Source: Faecalicatena orotica
GTDB lineage: Bacteria > Bacillota > Clostridia > Lachnospirales > Lachnospiraceae
Assembly (NCBI RefSeq): GCF_003149245.1
Contig: NZ_QGDL01000008.1
Location: 62,001 to 126,000, forward strand
Length of the DNA: 64,000 bases
Reading direction: 5' to 3'
This document shows positions 9,702 to 18,810 of the stretch, piece after piece. Both the position numbers and the translations under genes were made by a program. The notes under the pieces were generated by a model. The model had not been told where the DNA came from and ran no database searches. It saw nothing but the letters and a program-made list of their open reading frames with translations. The number at the start of each line of letters is the position of its first letter. Positions within the stretch are counted from its first letter, which is position 1.

Positions 9702-9742
9702 CCCGCTGGTATCAAAGTTATCATCGCATTGATTCCAGCGGG
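9702..9742. terminator. Hairpin between convergent genes
   Basis: An 8-bp GC-rich stem (CCCGCTGG / CCAGCGGG), extended by weaker pairs, lies between the stop codons of the SDR and the Rpn-type gene. The U-tract is poor on both strands, so its role as a two-way terminator is only likely. Confidence 0.45.
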
Positions 9743-9749
9743 TACTGAG

Positions 9750-10595
9750 TTAATCTAATATCTGCCTTACTTTATCTGCACTGATATCACAGATGTCTGC
9801 AATTTCCTCCGGAGATTTGCCCTGCATATGCAGTTTAAAAACCTGACGGGCACGGCGTTCTCCAATCTCCTCCCCCTCTTTAAGCCCTCTTTTTTCAGCG
9901 CTGCTGATCTGGGTATTATAATCTTTTAATGCCTTTTCCCGGGCCTCATATTCCAGCCGCTTTTTATCATCTGCACTCAGTTGGAGCAGTGTATTGTATG
10001 CTTCATCGAGATATTCGTTTGTTTTAGCCATATTCTGAAATTCCTCCTTGTTTTTGCTACTGAAGAACCTCATCCATGCAAGAACATCTTCTCCGGTCTT
10101 AACCTCAGGAGGCAGTTTTTTCAGCTCCAGTATCTGAAGTTCCATTTTATCGGAATACAGTTTTGATGTCTGATCATCCCGGAAATGAATCCTGCGGTAA
10201 CATTCCTTGTCATTGGGAAAATGGATGAAGTCTAAAATACTTACATGGATACACTTCTGCAGCTTTTCATAGGACTCACCTTTACGGATCTGGCTGTCAA
10301 ACATCTTACTAAGGTAGAACAAGGCGCGTTCATCCCAGTATTCAAAGTATTTGACCTGCATTTCCATGTTCATCTGTGTTCCGTCTTTAAGCAGTACCCT
10401 TACATCCATGATTCCTAATTTGTCATCAGCTGAGTCTCTCGAAAGCAGTGTGGGCAGAAGGACGGTGTCTTCCACTTCGTCCGGAGACAGGTTCAATAAT
10501 GCTGAAATAAAGCCCTTCCTGACTTTGGGGTTCTGCATCAGTTCCTTGAAACAAAAGTCTACAGTGGGTAACATAATAAAATTGCTTTGGGTCAT
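9750..10595 (-). CDS. Rpn-family recombination-promoting nuclease / PD-(D/E)XK transposase-like protein
   Basis: About 281 residues from the ATG at 10595, which has an AAAGGAGA site; the longer upstream reading lacks one. The N-terminal half holds the PD-(D/E)XK core: Asp in GIMDVRVLLKDG and the E-x-Q pair in NMEMQV, then YWDERALFYLSKMF. The C-terminal part has a charged helix (EKALKDYNTQ, EKRGLKEGEEIGERRA) and ends in a small helix-turn-helix-like segment (SPEEIADICDISADKVRQIL). These proteins are abundant in gut Clostridia and are linked to RecA-independent recombination in Escherichia coli. The gene stands alone and ends next to the hairpin at 9702. Confidence 0.85.
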   Translation of the reverse strand: MTQSNFIMLPTVDFCFKELMQNPKVRKGFISALLNLSPDEVEDTVLLPTLLSRDSADDKLGIMDVRVLLKDGTQMNMEMQVKYFEYWDERALFYLSKMFDSQIRKGESYEKLQKCIHVSILDFIHFPNDKECYRRIHFRDDQTSKLYSDKMELQILELKKLPPEVKTGEDVLAWMRFFSSKNKEEFQNMAKTNEYLDEAYNTLLQLSADDKKRLEYEAREKALKDYNTQISSAEKRGLKEGEEIGERRARQVFKLHMQGKSPEEIADICDISADKVRQILD

Positions 10596-10971
10596 AAAAT
10601 GAAATCTCCTTTCCTGTGCAGAAAACGAATGGCACACATGTAAGGAGTTATTCTGATTTATTATTATCATATCATGATATATGGATATGTAAAAGACAGA
10701 AGTACCTTAAAAATGTAGAAGATTCATTGTTTTCTGCGGTTCTAATAAGTTAATTAATTGGGTAAACCGGCGAACTGCCGATTGAAAAATGAAAGGTGAC
10801 TACCTTTCGAAGTTTCTGATGAGAGTATAGCATGAGGTAAGGAAAAGTACAATTAGGCAATTTGACGAAATTAAATTACTTGAAATTCATTCCTGATTAT
10901 TGTTCAGATAATTCCGAAAAACCAAAGCATCCGGATAATGTTATAAGTAATATTCATACTATAACATAATA
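10596..10971. other. Non-coding gap upstream of the Rpn-type gene
   Basis: I see no convincing gene here. It holds a short hairpin GAAAGGT-GACT-ACCTTTC near 10790-10807 and AT-rich sequence probably carrying the Rpn promoter. A 14-base string (GCCGATTGAAAAAT) also occurs near 6764 upstream of msrAB; with two copies only it may be chance. Confidence 0.3.
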
Positions 10972-11005
10972 AAGAACGATCTCGAAAAATATCAAGACCG
11001 TTCTT
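10972..11005 (-). terminator. Terminator of the glycoside hydrolase gene
   Basis: An imperfect inverted repeat (AAGAACG...CGTTCTT outer pairs) about 12 bp after the stop codon, followed on the minus strand by TTATTATG. It is a plausible but not strong intrinsic terminator. Confidence 0.5.
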
Positions 11006-11016
11006 CATAATCCATT

Positions 11017-13755
11017 TTACTCAATACTCCAAAGTCTCACGTCCCCTGTGATTCCTGACAACGACTTTGCCTCCGCCATTTGTCCAAAGCTAGTCGGAAC
11101 GTTTGCCATTTCCCTCTCCAGAGTAGTGGCGACTTCTATTCTGATATGATTCTCTCCCTCCCGCAATGCTTCTGTCAGATCATATCTATAAACCGGAACG
11201 ATCTGGATTCCAAGGCTTTTATCATTCACAAACACTTCAACGCCTTCATATGCATCCGTAATTTCCATATACATCCTTTCCATCTTTGCTGCCATGAAAG
11301 TATTTTCATAGCGTACAAATCCTGAGAATTCCGGTTCTTCTTCCGCCAGATGATCCGGCAGTATTACTGCTTTTTTATTTTCAAAAGCTGGATAGTCTAT
11401 GCTCCTGCATGTACTTCGTTCCCATCCAGAAGAAAATGTCTTTTCTACTTTGTTCTCCACAAGAAAGACCGGGGATTTCTTTGTACACATAGCCTTTTCA
11501 GCTTTCATATCCTCTGGTGTCTCTGTCCCATCCATGATAAATATCCGGCTTTTGAGTGGCTCTATCTCCAGTTTCAGCACACCCTTGCGGTAATCCGCGG
11601 CCTCCAGACAGTTTTCCCACGCATCATACAGATAAACCGCGGCTTCTTTCCTATCTTCTTCGTTTGCCATGTTGTGAATCCGGATCTCCCCTTTATAAGT
11701 GTCGGTTCCTTCATTTACAAACAGCCAGACTTCACTCCCATCCTCATGGACATAATGAATATAACGGATTCTGTTATCTGCGGGCACCAGCATGATTTCC
11801 CGGATATTTTCCAGAGATGCAGCCAGTGCACCAAGTTCTGCAACATTGCCGCAATCTCGCATTTTTTCAGCTATTTCTCTGTCTGCTTCTTGTTCTGCTA
11901 TTGACGTATCGCAGATTCCATGCGGCGGTTCATTTACAAAAATAACCGGAATGCCCTTTTCTTTCATTTCTCTTAATGCCCGTGCAAACGCCTTCGTAAC
12001 ATACTGCATATATGGAACAATAACCACCTTATATTCCTGAGTATTTACCCTGAATAGATTCTCCTCGATCCTGCTGCCATATGTATCCATATCCGAAAAT
12101 ACATCCTGCGGTATATAGTCATATTCGATCTGGGCATCGGCAAGCACATGCCCGATTTTGTCTGCTGTCATATGCTCCCCTGTCCAGTCACCCTCGGCAT
12201 GGTAAATGACTGCTGCCGGCGCGATATGTTTCCCACCGCTGATCAACTCGCACACCCTGTTCATATATGCCATCAGGCTCCCGAAATGCCGGTACTGCGG
12301 ATTATGTCCGTGGGCATAGAAGTGCGGCGGGCAATCCGGGTCCGGAAACGCTTTCGCGCTGAATGCATGGGGCACATAGTTGTTAATTCCCCTTACAAGG
12401 AAATGATCTGCCAGATATTTCTCCAGCCGCACACCTTCTGACCAGCCATAATTCCCGAAAATCTCGCACATGGAATCCCCTTTTTTCAGTGGCTCAATTG
12501 CAGCGGCAGAACTGCCCAGTTTTCCAAGCATATAGTGATAGAATTCACCGTTCCTGTGCTGGAAAAGGCCTTCATTATAGCTGATATCCTCACCTTGCGG
12601 GAATACCTGTCCCCCGATGTCATCAATGCCTGACATGTCCTGACCCGCAAGCCCTCTGAAGAAATGTCCAAGCGAAGATCCGGTCCTTGTATGATGGTTA
12701 TCATCCTCGATCAGATGACCGATATATTTCACCCCTCTTTCCCTGCACCAGTTCCCGATCTGCCAGGAAAAATCGTCCCGCACAAGTTCTGTCACTGCGT
12801 CCATAAAGGCGTATCTCACTTTTGCCGTCACACAAGCATCACCGTCTTTCTCCCATAACAGGGCCAGCAGAATGCCATAATCATCTCCCAGCTTTACCTT
12901 CAGCTTTTCCTCCAGCTCGCGGCTCCAAGGATAATCATTCGGACTTCCGAACGGATCATCCATATTGTACATATGTCCATTTCCCAATTCCGGTTCATCC
13001 GAAAAAAATCCGGCAATCGTAGTTCCGAATTCATCTTTGTAATGTGCATAATGAGGTTCATAAACCGCGTCAAGCAGTACTTTACAGGAGGCCCGGTCCA
13101 TCATATTGATATAAGACCTGTGGTATCCGAAGTTCCGTGATAAATGCAGTGCGTAAATCTTCCACTTTCCGGCCGGAACCTCCCAATCCAGTCCTGCCTC
13201 TGTTATAAACGGCTCCAGATTGATTCTGTATCCGGGATTCACAAACCCATTTTCTGCATGATCCTGACGCACCGCAAAGACAGCCAGCCGTCTGTCATCA
13301 TCAAAATGTCTCTGTTCTTCCTGCATTGTATAATTTTCAATCATCGTTTTCTGGAATTCATCTGGATGACTGATTTCTTCCCTGCTGATATGTACATTCT
13401 TTACTCCGGCAAGGTCATATGTCCGGCAGCAAATACTCTGCCTGCAAAGCTCATTCGGCTGGTCTGCCATCGCCCCGTTGGCAAATCCCGTCGGGAAATG
13501 ACTGTCGTCCAGAATCCATACCTTCATATTACGTTTTTTAGCCTCATCCAGAATCACATCCATATCCTTCCACCATTTTTCACCGCAGAAGTCGGGATGC
13601 GGGCGGCTTTCCACACAAACCGCCTTGATATTGCTCTCATCAATGACTTTCATGTACTCACGGAGCACTTCCTCCGTCTCCCCGTGCTGCCAGAAAAACG
13701 GGAAAATATAATTTCCTCCCTGGTTCTTTAACAATCTTTTTATTTTACTGTTCAT
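11017..13755 (-). CDS. Large GH106-like glycoside hydrolase (putative alpha-L-rhamnosidase class)
   Basis: A 912-residue protein with no signal peptide, so cytoplasmic. The N-terminal part looks like a TIM barrel (IKAVCVESRPHPDF, KKRNMKVWILDDSHFPTG) with acidic residues in GFFSDEPELGNG and HLIEDDNHHT that could be catalytic. A middle domain (VIYHAEGDWTGEHM, later VVIVPYMQYVTKAF, IPVIFVNEPP) resembles the amidotransferase-like domain of large glycosidases. The end is a jelly-roll type beta domain (VRYENTFMAAKMERMYMEI, YEGVEVFVNDKSLG). This order recalls GH106 and related unclassified families. The adjacent divergent AraC gene probably controls it. The substrate is unknown. Confidence 0.65.
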   Translation of the reverse strand: MNSKIKRLLKNQGGNYIFPFFWQHGETEEVLREYMKVIDESNIKAVCVESRPHPDFCGEKWWKDMDVILDEAKKRNMKVWILDDSHFPTGFANGAMADQPNELCRQSICCRTYDLAGVKNVHISREEISHPDEFQKTMIENYTMQEEQRHFDDDRRLAVFAVRQDHAENGFVNPGYRINLEPFITEAGLDWEVPAGKWKIYALHLSRNFGYHRSYINMMDRASCKVLLDAVYEPHYAHYKDEFGTTIAGFFSDEPELGNGHMYNMDDPFGSPNDYPWSRELEEKLKVKLGDDYGILLALLWEKDGDACVTAKVRYAFMDAVTELVRDDFSWQIGNWCRERGVKYIGHLIEDDNHHTRTGSSLGHFFRGLAGQDMSGIDDIGGQVFPQGEDISYNEGLFQHRNGEFYHYMLGKLGSSAAAIEPLKKGDSMCEIFGNYGWSEGVRLEKYLADHFLVRGINNYVPHAFSAKAFPDPDCPPHFYAHGHNPQYRHFGSLMAYMNRVCELISGGKHIAPAAVIYHAEGDWTGEHMTADKIGHVLADAQIEYDYIPQDVFSDMDTYGSRIEENLFRVNTQEYKVVIVPYMQYVTKAFARALREMKEKGIPVIFVNEPPHGICDTSIAEQEADREIAEKMRDCGNVAELGALAASLENIREIMLVPADNRIRYIHYVHEDGSEVWLFVNEGTDTYKGEIRIHNMANEEDRKEAAVYLYDAWENCLEAADYRKGVLKLEIEPLKSRIFIMDGTETPEDMKAEKAMCTKKSPVFLVENKVEKTFSSGWERSTCRSIDYPAFENKKAVILPDHLAEEEPEFSGFVRYENTFMAAKMERMYMEITDAYEGVEVFVNDKSLGIQIVPVYRYDLTEALREGENHIRIEVATTLEREMANVPTSFGQMAEAKSLSGITGDVRLWSIE

Positions 13756-13830
13756 TGCATAGCTCCTCCTTTATTCTACTATTTTAATAGATTCCGAGCT
13801 GTATTTTAATCACTTTTCTACATCTCTCTA

Positions 13831-13858
13831 TTGACCAAACTACAGATTTTGCTATAAT
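13831..13858 (+). promoter_or_regulatory. Sigma-A promoter of the AraC regulator gene
   Basis: TTGACC-N16-TATAAT. The predicted start of transcription near 13865 lies after the ATG at 13862, which supports the downstream start codon at 13883 for the regulator. Confidence 0.7.
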
Positions 13859-13882
13859 AAAATGCAGGAGGAAATAATACTT

Positions 13883-14932
13883 ATGAATATCGCTCATCTT
13901 GATACATATTTAAGGAAAAAAACAGAAAACGAACTCACAAAAGGGTCCTCTTTTTATAATTTTCTTACAAACCTTTCAAAATTTCCGGCCTTATCTCAAA
14001 TAGACCCTCTCGAATATATTTCCGATCCGGACCATAAACTGCCGTCTGACTTCCCTCTTTCTGAAAATTTACATTTTTTCGAGGAAATGCTCACGAATTT
14101 CCGGTATGTGGATGGTGTAATGGCCGTTAAACAGGACCGTTTTATAGATGTCATGGAACATAAACATGACTGGATAGAGCTTGTCTATATGTATTCCGGC
14201 CATGCACTTCTTACCGTACATGAAAAAGAAATCTGGCTCACAAAGGGACAGACCCTTCTGCTTAACAGCAATGTAGCACATTCCTGCAGGGCCTGCGGGG
14301 AAGATGATATCCTGATTAATTTTCTGATCCGCAGAAATTATCTGAACCAGAATTTTTTCAACCGTTTTTCCGATGAGAGCTATCTCTCACAACTTTTTAT
14401 CCAGATGCTTCAGGATAAGAAGGAAAAAGACCACTATATTCTCTTCCATACAGAAGAAAGCCGCCGTCTGCCCATTTTTGTCCGGGAATTTCTCTGCGAA
14501 TATTTTGATAAAAGTATCCATTCCAAAGATTACATTGACAGCTATACCACCCTGATCCTTTTAGAGCTTGCCGGGGCCTACGGCCATGATCTAAAAAACA
14601 GGAAGGAAAAAAGCAGCGGGCAGTATGTCCTTCCCATCCTGCGGTATATCGAAGAAAACTTTACTTCCTGCACATTAAAAACGACAGCAGCGTTTTTTAA
14701 TATGAACCCGAACTATCTGTCCAACTACATCAAAAAGCATACTGGTAATACATTTAAGTATCTCGTACAAAATCAAAAACTCCTGTACGCGGCAAAACTG
14801 CTGAAAAACACAGATCTGCCGATTACAGAAGTCTCTATCCAGACGGGGTATGAAAATGTAAGTTACTTTTATAAATTATTCAGGGAGAAATACCAGTGTT
14901 CTCCACAGGAATACCGGACCAGATGCCAGTAG
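13883..14932 (+). CDS. AraC-family transcriptional regulator (cupin sensor)
   Basis: About 349 residues. The N-terminal half contains an AraC-type cupin (HDWIELVYMYSGHALLTV, then LTKGQTLLLNSNVAHSCRA). The C-terminal 100 residues carry the two helix-turn-helix units (LKTTAAFFNMNPNYLSNYIK; LPITEVSIQTGYENVSYFYK, FREKYQCSPQEYR). The ATG at 13883 has AGGAGG ten bases upstream and lies inside the predicted transcript. It is divergent from the glycoside hydrolase gene across about 130 bp, so that hydrolase is its probable target, with a sugar as the likely signal. Confidence 0.9.
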   Translation: MNIAHLDTYLRKKTENELTKGSSFYNFLTNLSKFPALSQIDPLEYISDPDHKLPSDFPLSENLHFFEEMLTNFRYVDGVMAVKQDRFIDVMEHKHDWIELVYMYSGHALLTVHEKEIWLTKGQTLLLNSNVAHSCRACGEDDILINFLIRRNYLNQNFFNRFSDESYLSQLFIQMLQDKKEKDHYILFHTEESRRLPIFVREFLCEYFDKSIHSKDYIDSYTTLILLELAGAYGHDLKNRKEKSSGQYVLPILRYIEENFTSCTLKTTAAFFNMNPNYLSNYIKKHTGNTFKYLVQNQKLLYAAKLLKNTDLPITEVSIQTGYENVSYFYKLFREKYQCSPQEYRTRCQ

Positions 14933-14988
14933 CGACAACGTATACATGTCTCCCGGCCTAATCCGGCACCATGCTAATCTTCCGCCTC

Positions 14989-16236
14989 TTACTGTGAGTA
15001 CCTGCAGTAAGAACGCACCGTCCATATCATAAATACAGCTGCCCCTATAGCTTCTGCCGGAATCATGACATAAGGAATCCAGAACGCATGATTTCCGAAG
15101 TATACAAAGCCGGTGTCCAGAAGGGCATACAGGAAGCTGTTATTCAGCCCTGTCCCGCCCGAAGGCAGGATACAGCGAATCCATTCGCCAATATTATTTC
15201 CCATAAAATTCGCAATAAATACCGGAAGAATACAGAATCCGATCCCTGCAAGATAAGAGGCTGCTGCGGATCTGCACCTGCTGGATAAAAAGAGGGTGAA
15301 AAATATCGTCGCAAGCATGGTCAGGTATCCTGCCGCAATCACGGCATTCTGCAGCGTCCCTATCGTCATCGGGAGAAAACTGACCGCCGAGAAGAGGAAC
15401 TGTATATCCGCCTGCCTTGCTTCCCATCCGAAGGCAGTATTTATCACTATCATGTAAATAGCAATACAGACAATATACATAGCTGTCATAATCAGGACAC
15501 TTGCTGCCAGCTTCGTTATGGCAAGCCGTCTTCTGCCGTGTCTGGTGCAGCGCAGGATCTGGTCGGACTCTGTCTGGTATTCTCCCGAGAAAATAGGCGC
15601 AGTAATTACAACGCTTAATACCGTCATCAGAAAAACAACCATCCCCAAATAATCGATATTATTACTATCCACGCCGGGATAATAGGAAAACGGCATCTCA
15701 ACCTTATCATACATCGCCGCGGCCTTTTCCCGCGCCTCCGGATGTTTTTTCTGTTCCATATTCATCAGGTCAGTCAGATGTTGTCTGCACTGCTCATAGA
15801 ATCCCATTGCATCTTCTTCTGTCAGATCCATAACATCGGCGCCCATACCGGTAACCGGGTCCGCATACACTTCTGTCATTCTTCGCATAAAAATGGAGAT
15901 CGGTGCAATCTTTTCCGTATACTCGCTTACCGGCATATTTTCATCATAGACTCCGTTTTCATACTTACTGCTGCAGTCCTGATATTGTTTCAGCGCCTGT
16001 GCAATGCGCTCCGGCGTTATGGTCCCTGAATATGCCTTCTGGGACTGTTTCTCCAGACGGATAGCATCTAATCCTTTAGCGGTTATTTCTTTCCCGTTGG
16101 AATCTTCATATGTGTACCGTGCAAAACTAATCGGTGCATAGGAAAGCAGCCCTGTTAATCCAATAACTGCCACTAACACAAACTGCACATATCTTGTTTT
16201 CAGTACCCGTTTCAATTCCAGCCATAAAAGCCTCAT
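14989..16236 (-). CDS. ABC-2 type transporter permease of the ECF operon
   Basis: A 415-residue integral membrane protein. The first helix (VQFVLVAVIGLTGLLSYAP) is followed by an outer domain of about 180 residues, then five helices with the ABC-2 phrase ITAPIFSGEYQTESDQILRC at the start of the bundle. It overlaps the upstream ATPase gene by 4 bp, so the two form one exporter. The cargo is unknown; such exporters under ECF control often serve envelope-stress or antimicrobial defence. Confidence 0.85.
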   Translation of the reverse strand: MRLLWLELKRVLKTRYVQFVLVAVIGLTGLLSYAPISFARYTYEDSNGKEITAKGLDAIRLEKQSQKAYSGTITPERIAQALKQYQDCSSKYENGVYDENMPVSEYTEKIAPISIFMRRMTEVYADPVTGMGADVMDLTEEDAMGFYEQCRQHLTDLMNMEQKKHPEAREKAAAMYDKVEMPFSYYPGVDSNNIDYLGMVVFLMTVLSVVITAPIFSGEYQTESDQILRCTRHGRRRLAITKLAASVLIMTAMYIVCIAIYMIVINTAFGWEARQADIQFLFSAVSFLPMTIGTLQNAVIAAGYLTMLATIFFTLFLSSRCRSAAASYLAGIGFCILPVFIANFMGNNIGEWIRCILPSGGTGLNNSFLYALLDTGFVYFGNHAFWIPYVMIPAEAIGAAVFMIWTVRSYCRYSQ

Positions 16237-17123
16237 CTAACCCCCTCCTTCCCCGCTTCTTCCTGAGGGAAGAGCCATAAATAAAGATCTTCAAGCCGCG
16301 GCTGCTCCTCTATTGAGTCCGGAAATATTTTTTCTTCGGAAAGATACCGGACAAATACAACACTGCCGCTGATATTGCGCAGATTCACGACTTTTGCCTT
16401 CTGCTCTGCTTTGTGTACATCACACTGCGGCATCTCTGTGCTCCAGACCTTACCTTCCATAATTCCGACCAGTTCTTCCGTTGTCCCCTCTGAAACAATA
16501 CCCCCGTCCTTCATAATGGCATTTCGAAAAGCAATATATTCCACATCCGGCACGATGTGGGTGGAGATCAGGACAATTCTGTTCTGGGCAAATTCTGACA
16601 ACAGGTTCCGGAAACGGACTCTTTCTCCCGGGTCCAGCCCACTTGTAGGCTCATCCAGAATCAATACCTCCGGTTCGTTCAGAAGTGCCTGTGCAATACC
16701 TACTCTTCGCTTCATCCCTCCTGACAGCTTAACAATTTTCTTACGCCTTACATCTTCCAGTGTCAGACGTGTCAGAAGTTCTTCAATTTTATCTCTCGTA
16801 TTCTTCTTAGTAAGCCCTTTTAGCGCGGCAACATATTCCAGATAATCCTGTACCGTAAATTCAGGGTAAAAACCAAATTCCTGCGGCAGATACCCGAAAA
16901 TATCCCTGTAAGCCCCTCCCAGACTCTCGATGTTTACACCGTCAAACTTCACGCAGCCGGATGTCGGCCTCATGATTCCTGCAATCATCCTCATCAGCGT
17001 AGTCTTTCCGGCCCCGTTTGCACCAAGCAGCCCCCAAATCCCGGGAGTGATGGTTAAGTTAACGTCATCTGCCGCCGTTTTATCTTTGTATTTCTTCGTA
17101 AGATGTTCTATTTTTAATTCCAT
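16233..17123 (-). CDS. ABC transporter ATP-binding protein of the ECF operon
   Basis: A 296-residue ATPase with Walker A GANGAGKTTLMR, Q-loop YLPQEFGFYPEF, signature KLSGGMKRRVGIAQAL, Walker B VLILDEPTSGLDPGER and switch His in STHIV. The GGMKRR signature and FGFYPEFTVQDYLEY segment are typical of ATPases paired with ABC-2 permeases. The C-terminal 80 residues are a less conserved accessory domain. An AAAATGGA-type weak ribosome site precedes it, 46 bp after the membrane-protein gene. Confidence 0.93.
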   Translation of the reverse strand: MELKIEHLTKKYKDKTAADDVNLTITPGIWGLLGANGAGKTTLMRMIAGIMRPTSGCVKFDGVNIESLGGAYRDIFGYLPQEFGFYPEFTVQDYLEYVAALKGLTKKNTRDKIEELLTRLTLEDVRRKKIVKLSGGMKRRVGIAQALLNEPEVLILDEPTSGLDPGERVRFRNLLSEFAQNRIVLISTHIVPDVEYIAFRNAIMKDGGIVSEGTTEELVGIMEGKVWSTEMPQCDVHKAEQKAKVVNLRNISGSVVFVRYLSEEKIFPDSIEEQPRLEDLYLWLFPQEEAGKEGVR

Positions 17124-17168
17124 TTTGGCCTCCTCATGGGGGTTTAACCCATATATTTTCTGTCCATT

Positions 17169-17960
17169 TTAACCAAATTCCGGGATTTCCTCATAACATT
17201 CCTTTTCCCACATTTTTATGACCTGTACAATACTAAGCATCAGGCAGAGAATACACAAAATCCACCCGGCTGTTTTTGGCAGATCCATTGGATTATATCC
17301 GCTTACCCTGTCCAGTAATAATACAATCGTGATACTGGTTCCTCCTGCAAGATTGCAGCCTTTCATAAGTGACTGTATCTTCAGCCGCCTGAACAGATAC
17401 AGGAATAAAGCGGATGCCGCCATCAACGGCAGAATAAAAGAAAAAACTACTTCGCTGAAGGAATACAAAAACTTTATGGTCATCAGGCACATAACAGCTG
17501 CAGCCATAACAAAAATCCCGCCTGATATGATTATGAGGCGTGCTGTCGTAAGCCTTCCCGCGGAAAATAGCGTCGTATTCTCGATTTCGAACATTCTGTA
17601 CCGGATACTTCTCTCAATCATTGGTACTGCTGTCCAGACCATCAGTATTCCGCTTGCGCACAGTACATAAGGTATATGCCTCGCGGGTCCCGAAGCCAGA
17701 AATATAAAGCCGATCATCCGTATTAAGATAATCAGAATCACAAACTGTATAAACCATACCTTCCAGCCTATAAACCTGACCTGACGCAGGAGAAGTCCCC
17801 AGAATCCAATCCGCTCTCTTTTTCCGCGCCTTTCATACAAGGCATTCGCATGCAGTATGGTATCTTCCAGATGTTCCTGATGTATTTCGGGAGTACGCCT
17901 CCTGATCTCTGCATTAATTTCTCCAGCCAGCTTTTTTTTGCTAAGTTTCAAACTATTCAC
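17169..17960 (-). CDS. Membrane protein of the ECF sigma operon (possible anti-sigma)
   Basis: A 263-residue protein with about 90 cytoplasmic N-terminal residues (charged, with INAEIRRRTPEIHQEHLE) and then about six hydrophobic helices beginning VWFIQFVILIILIRMIGFIF. It overlaps the sigma-factor gene by 8 bp and precedes the ATPase gene. Position and layout (cytoplasmic head plus membrane part directly after an ECF sigma gene) suggest an anti-sigma factor, but I recognise no zinc-binding or other anti-sigma motif. It could instead be a third transporter subunit. Confidence 0.55.
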   Translation of the reverse strand: MNSLKLSKKKLAGEINAEIRRRTPEIHQEHLEDTILHANALYERRGKRERIGFWGLLLRQVRFIGWKVWFIQFVILIILIRMIGFIFLASGPARHIPYVLCASGILMVWTAVPMIERSIRYRMFEIENTTLFSAGRLTTARLIIISGGIFVMAAAVMCLMTIKFLYSFSEVVFSFILPLMAASALFLYLFRRLKIQSLMKGCNLAGGTSITIVLLLDRVSGYNPMDLPKTAGWILCILCLMLSIVQVIKMWEKECYEEIPEFG

Positions 17961-18534
17961 CCCTCTTCCCTTCTGCTAATTTTCTTTTGCGTTGTTTTTT
18001 AGAGGCGGCTGCCTCTTTTTCCATAATCCGTTCTCTCAGTTGTCTGACTGCAGACCGCAGCTTTGACTGTACTGTCCGAAGCGGCAGGCCCATCACATCC
18101 GCAATCTCTCTAAGCTTCAGTTCCTGCCCGAACCTGAGCAGTATGATTTCTTTTGCCTCCCCCGGCAGGTTTTCTGCAAGGCTTAAGAAATCCATTGTTT
18201 CCTCCACATCATCCATGACACCGGCCGGTTCCATAAATGTCTCCAGAATTTCTGTGTCCATTGGCTCCTCATATTTCCTGCGGTTCATGTCAATACATGT
18301 ATTTGCTGCAATCTGGTATAAAAAAGCACGGAATTTCCCCTTATGGGTATACCTGTCCAGATACCTCACTGCTTTAAGAAATGTCTCCTGAACCGCATCC
18401 TCTGCATTGGCATAGCTTTTTGTATGCCAGATACAATACCTGAATATTTCCGGGTAATACATCCTTACCAATTCATCCACATATTCTTTATTTCCCTGTT
18501 TTATCTGCCTGAAAATTTCATCTTCCCGAGTCAA
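17953..18534 (-). CDS. ECF-type RNA polymerase sigma factor
   Basis: Sigma region 2 (YVDELVRMYYPEIFRYCIWH, then NAEDAVQETFLKAVRYLDRY, FRAFLYQIAANTCIDMNRRK) and region 4 (LREIADVMGLPLRTVQSKLR) are clear. The best start is a TTG at 18534: AAGGAGG lies exactly five bases before it, whereas the upstream ATG at 18567 has no ribosome site and would put the site inside the gene. The protein is then 193 residues with a Lys/Arg-rich tail. It heads a four-gene operon with overlapping ends, so it most likely drives its own membrane partner and exporter. Confidence 0.88.
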   Translation of the reverse strand: MTREDEIFRQIKQGNKEYVDELVRMYYPEIFRYCIWHTKSYANAEDAVQETFLKAVRYLDRYTHKGKFRAFLYQIAANTCIDMNRRKYEEPMDTEILETFMEPAGVMDDVEETMDFLSLAENLPGEAKEIILLRFGQELKLREIADVMGLPLRTVQSKLRSAVRQLRERIMEKEAAASKKQRKRKLAEGKRGE

Positions 18535-18810
18535 TTGAACCTCCTTAGGGCGTCCCCTATATATCATAACGATTCAGGTTTTAGAAATGATTTAGGTTTT
18601 CTTAATTTTTTACGCGGATTATAGGATTTTTCTATAAGATCCTTTGAACATGTAAGTTTTCAATTAGACTCTCATAAAAATGAACGATATACTGGATATA
18701 TGTGGAAATTACTGTGGGTGTACTTGCTAATTCATGTACAATATATGCTGCTGCCTGGGGAGCAGGGGCATTGTGCGTGAATTATCAAACACATCCGAGG
18801 AGGAAGAGAG

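Noticed and set aside
6764-10791. 14-base string GCCGATTGAAAAAT found upstream of msrAB and again upstream of the Rpn-type gene
   Set aside because: Only two copies, no symmetry and no consistent distance to a promoter; chance is not excluded.
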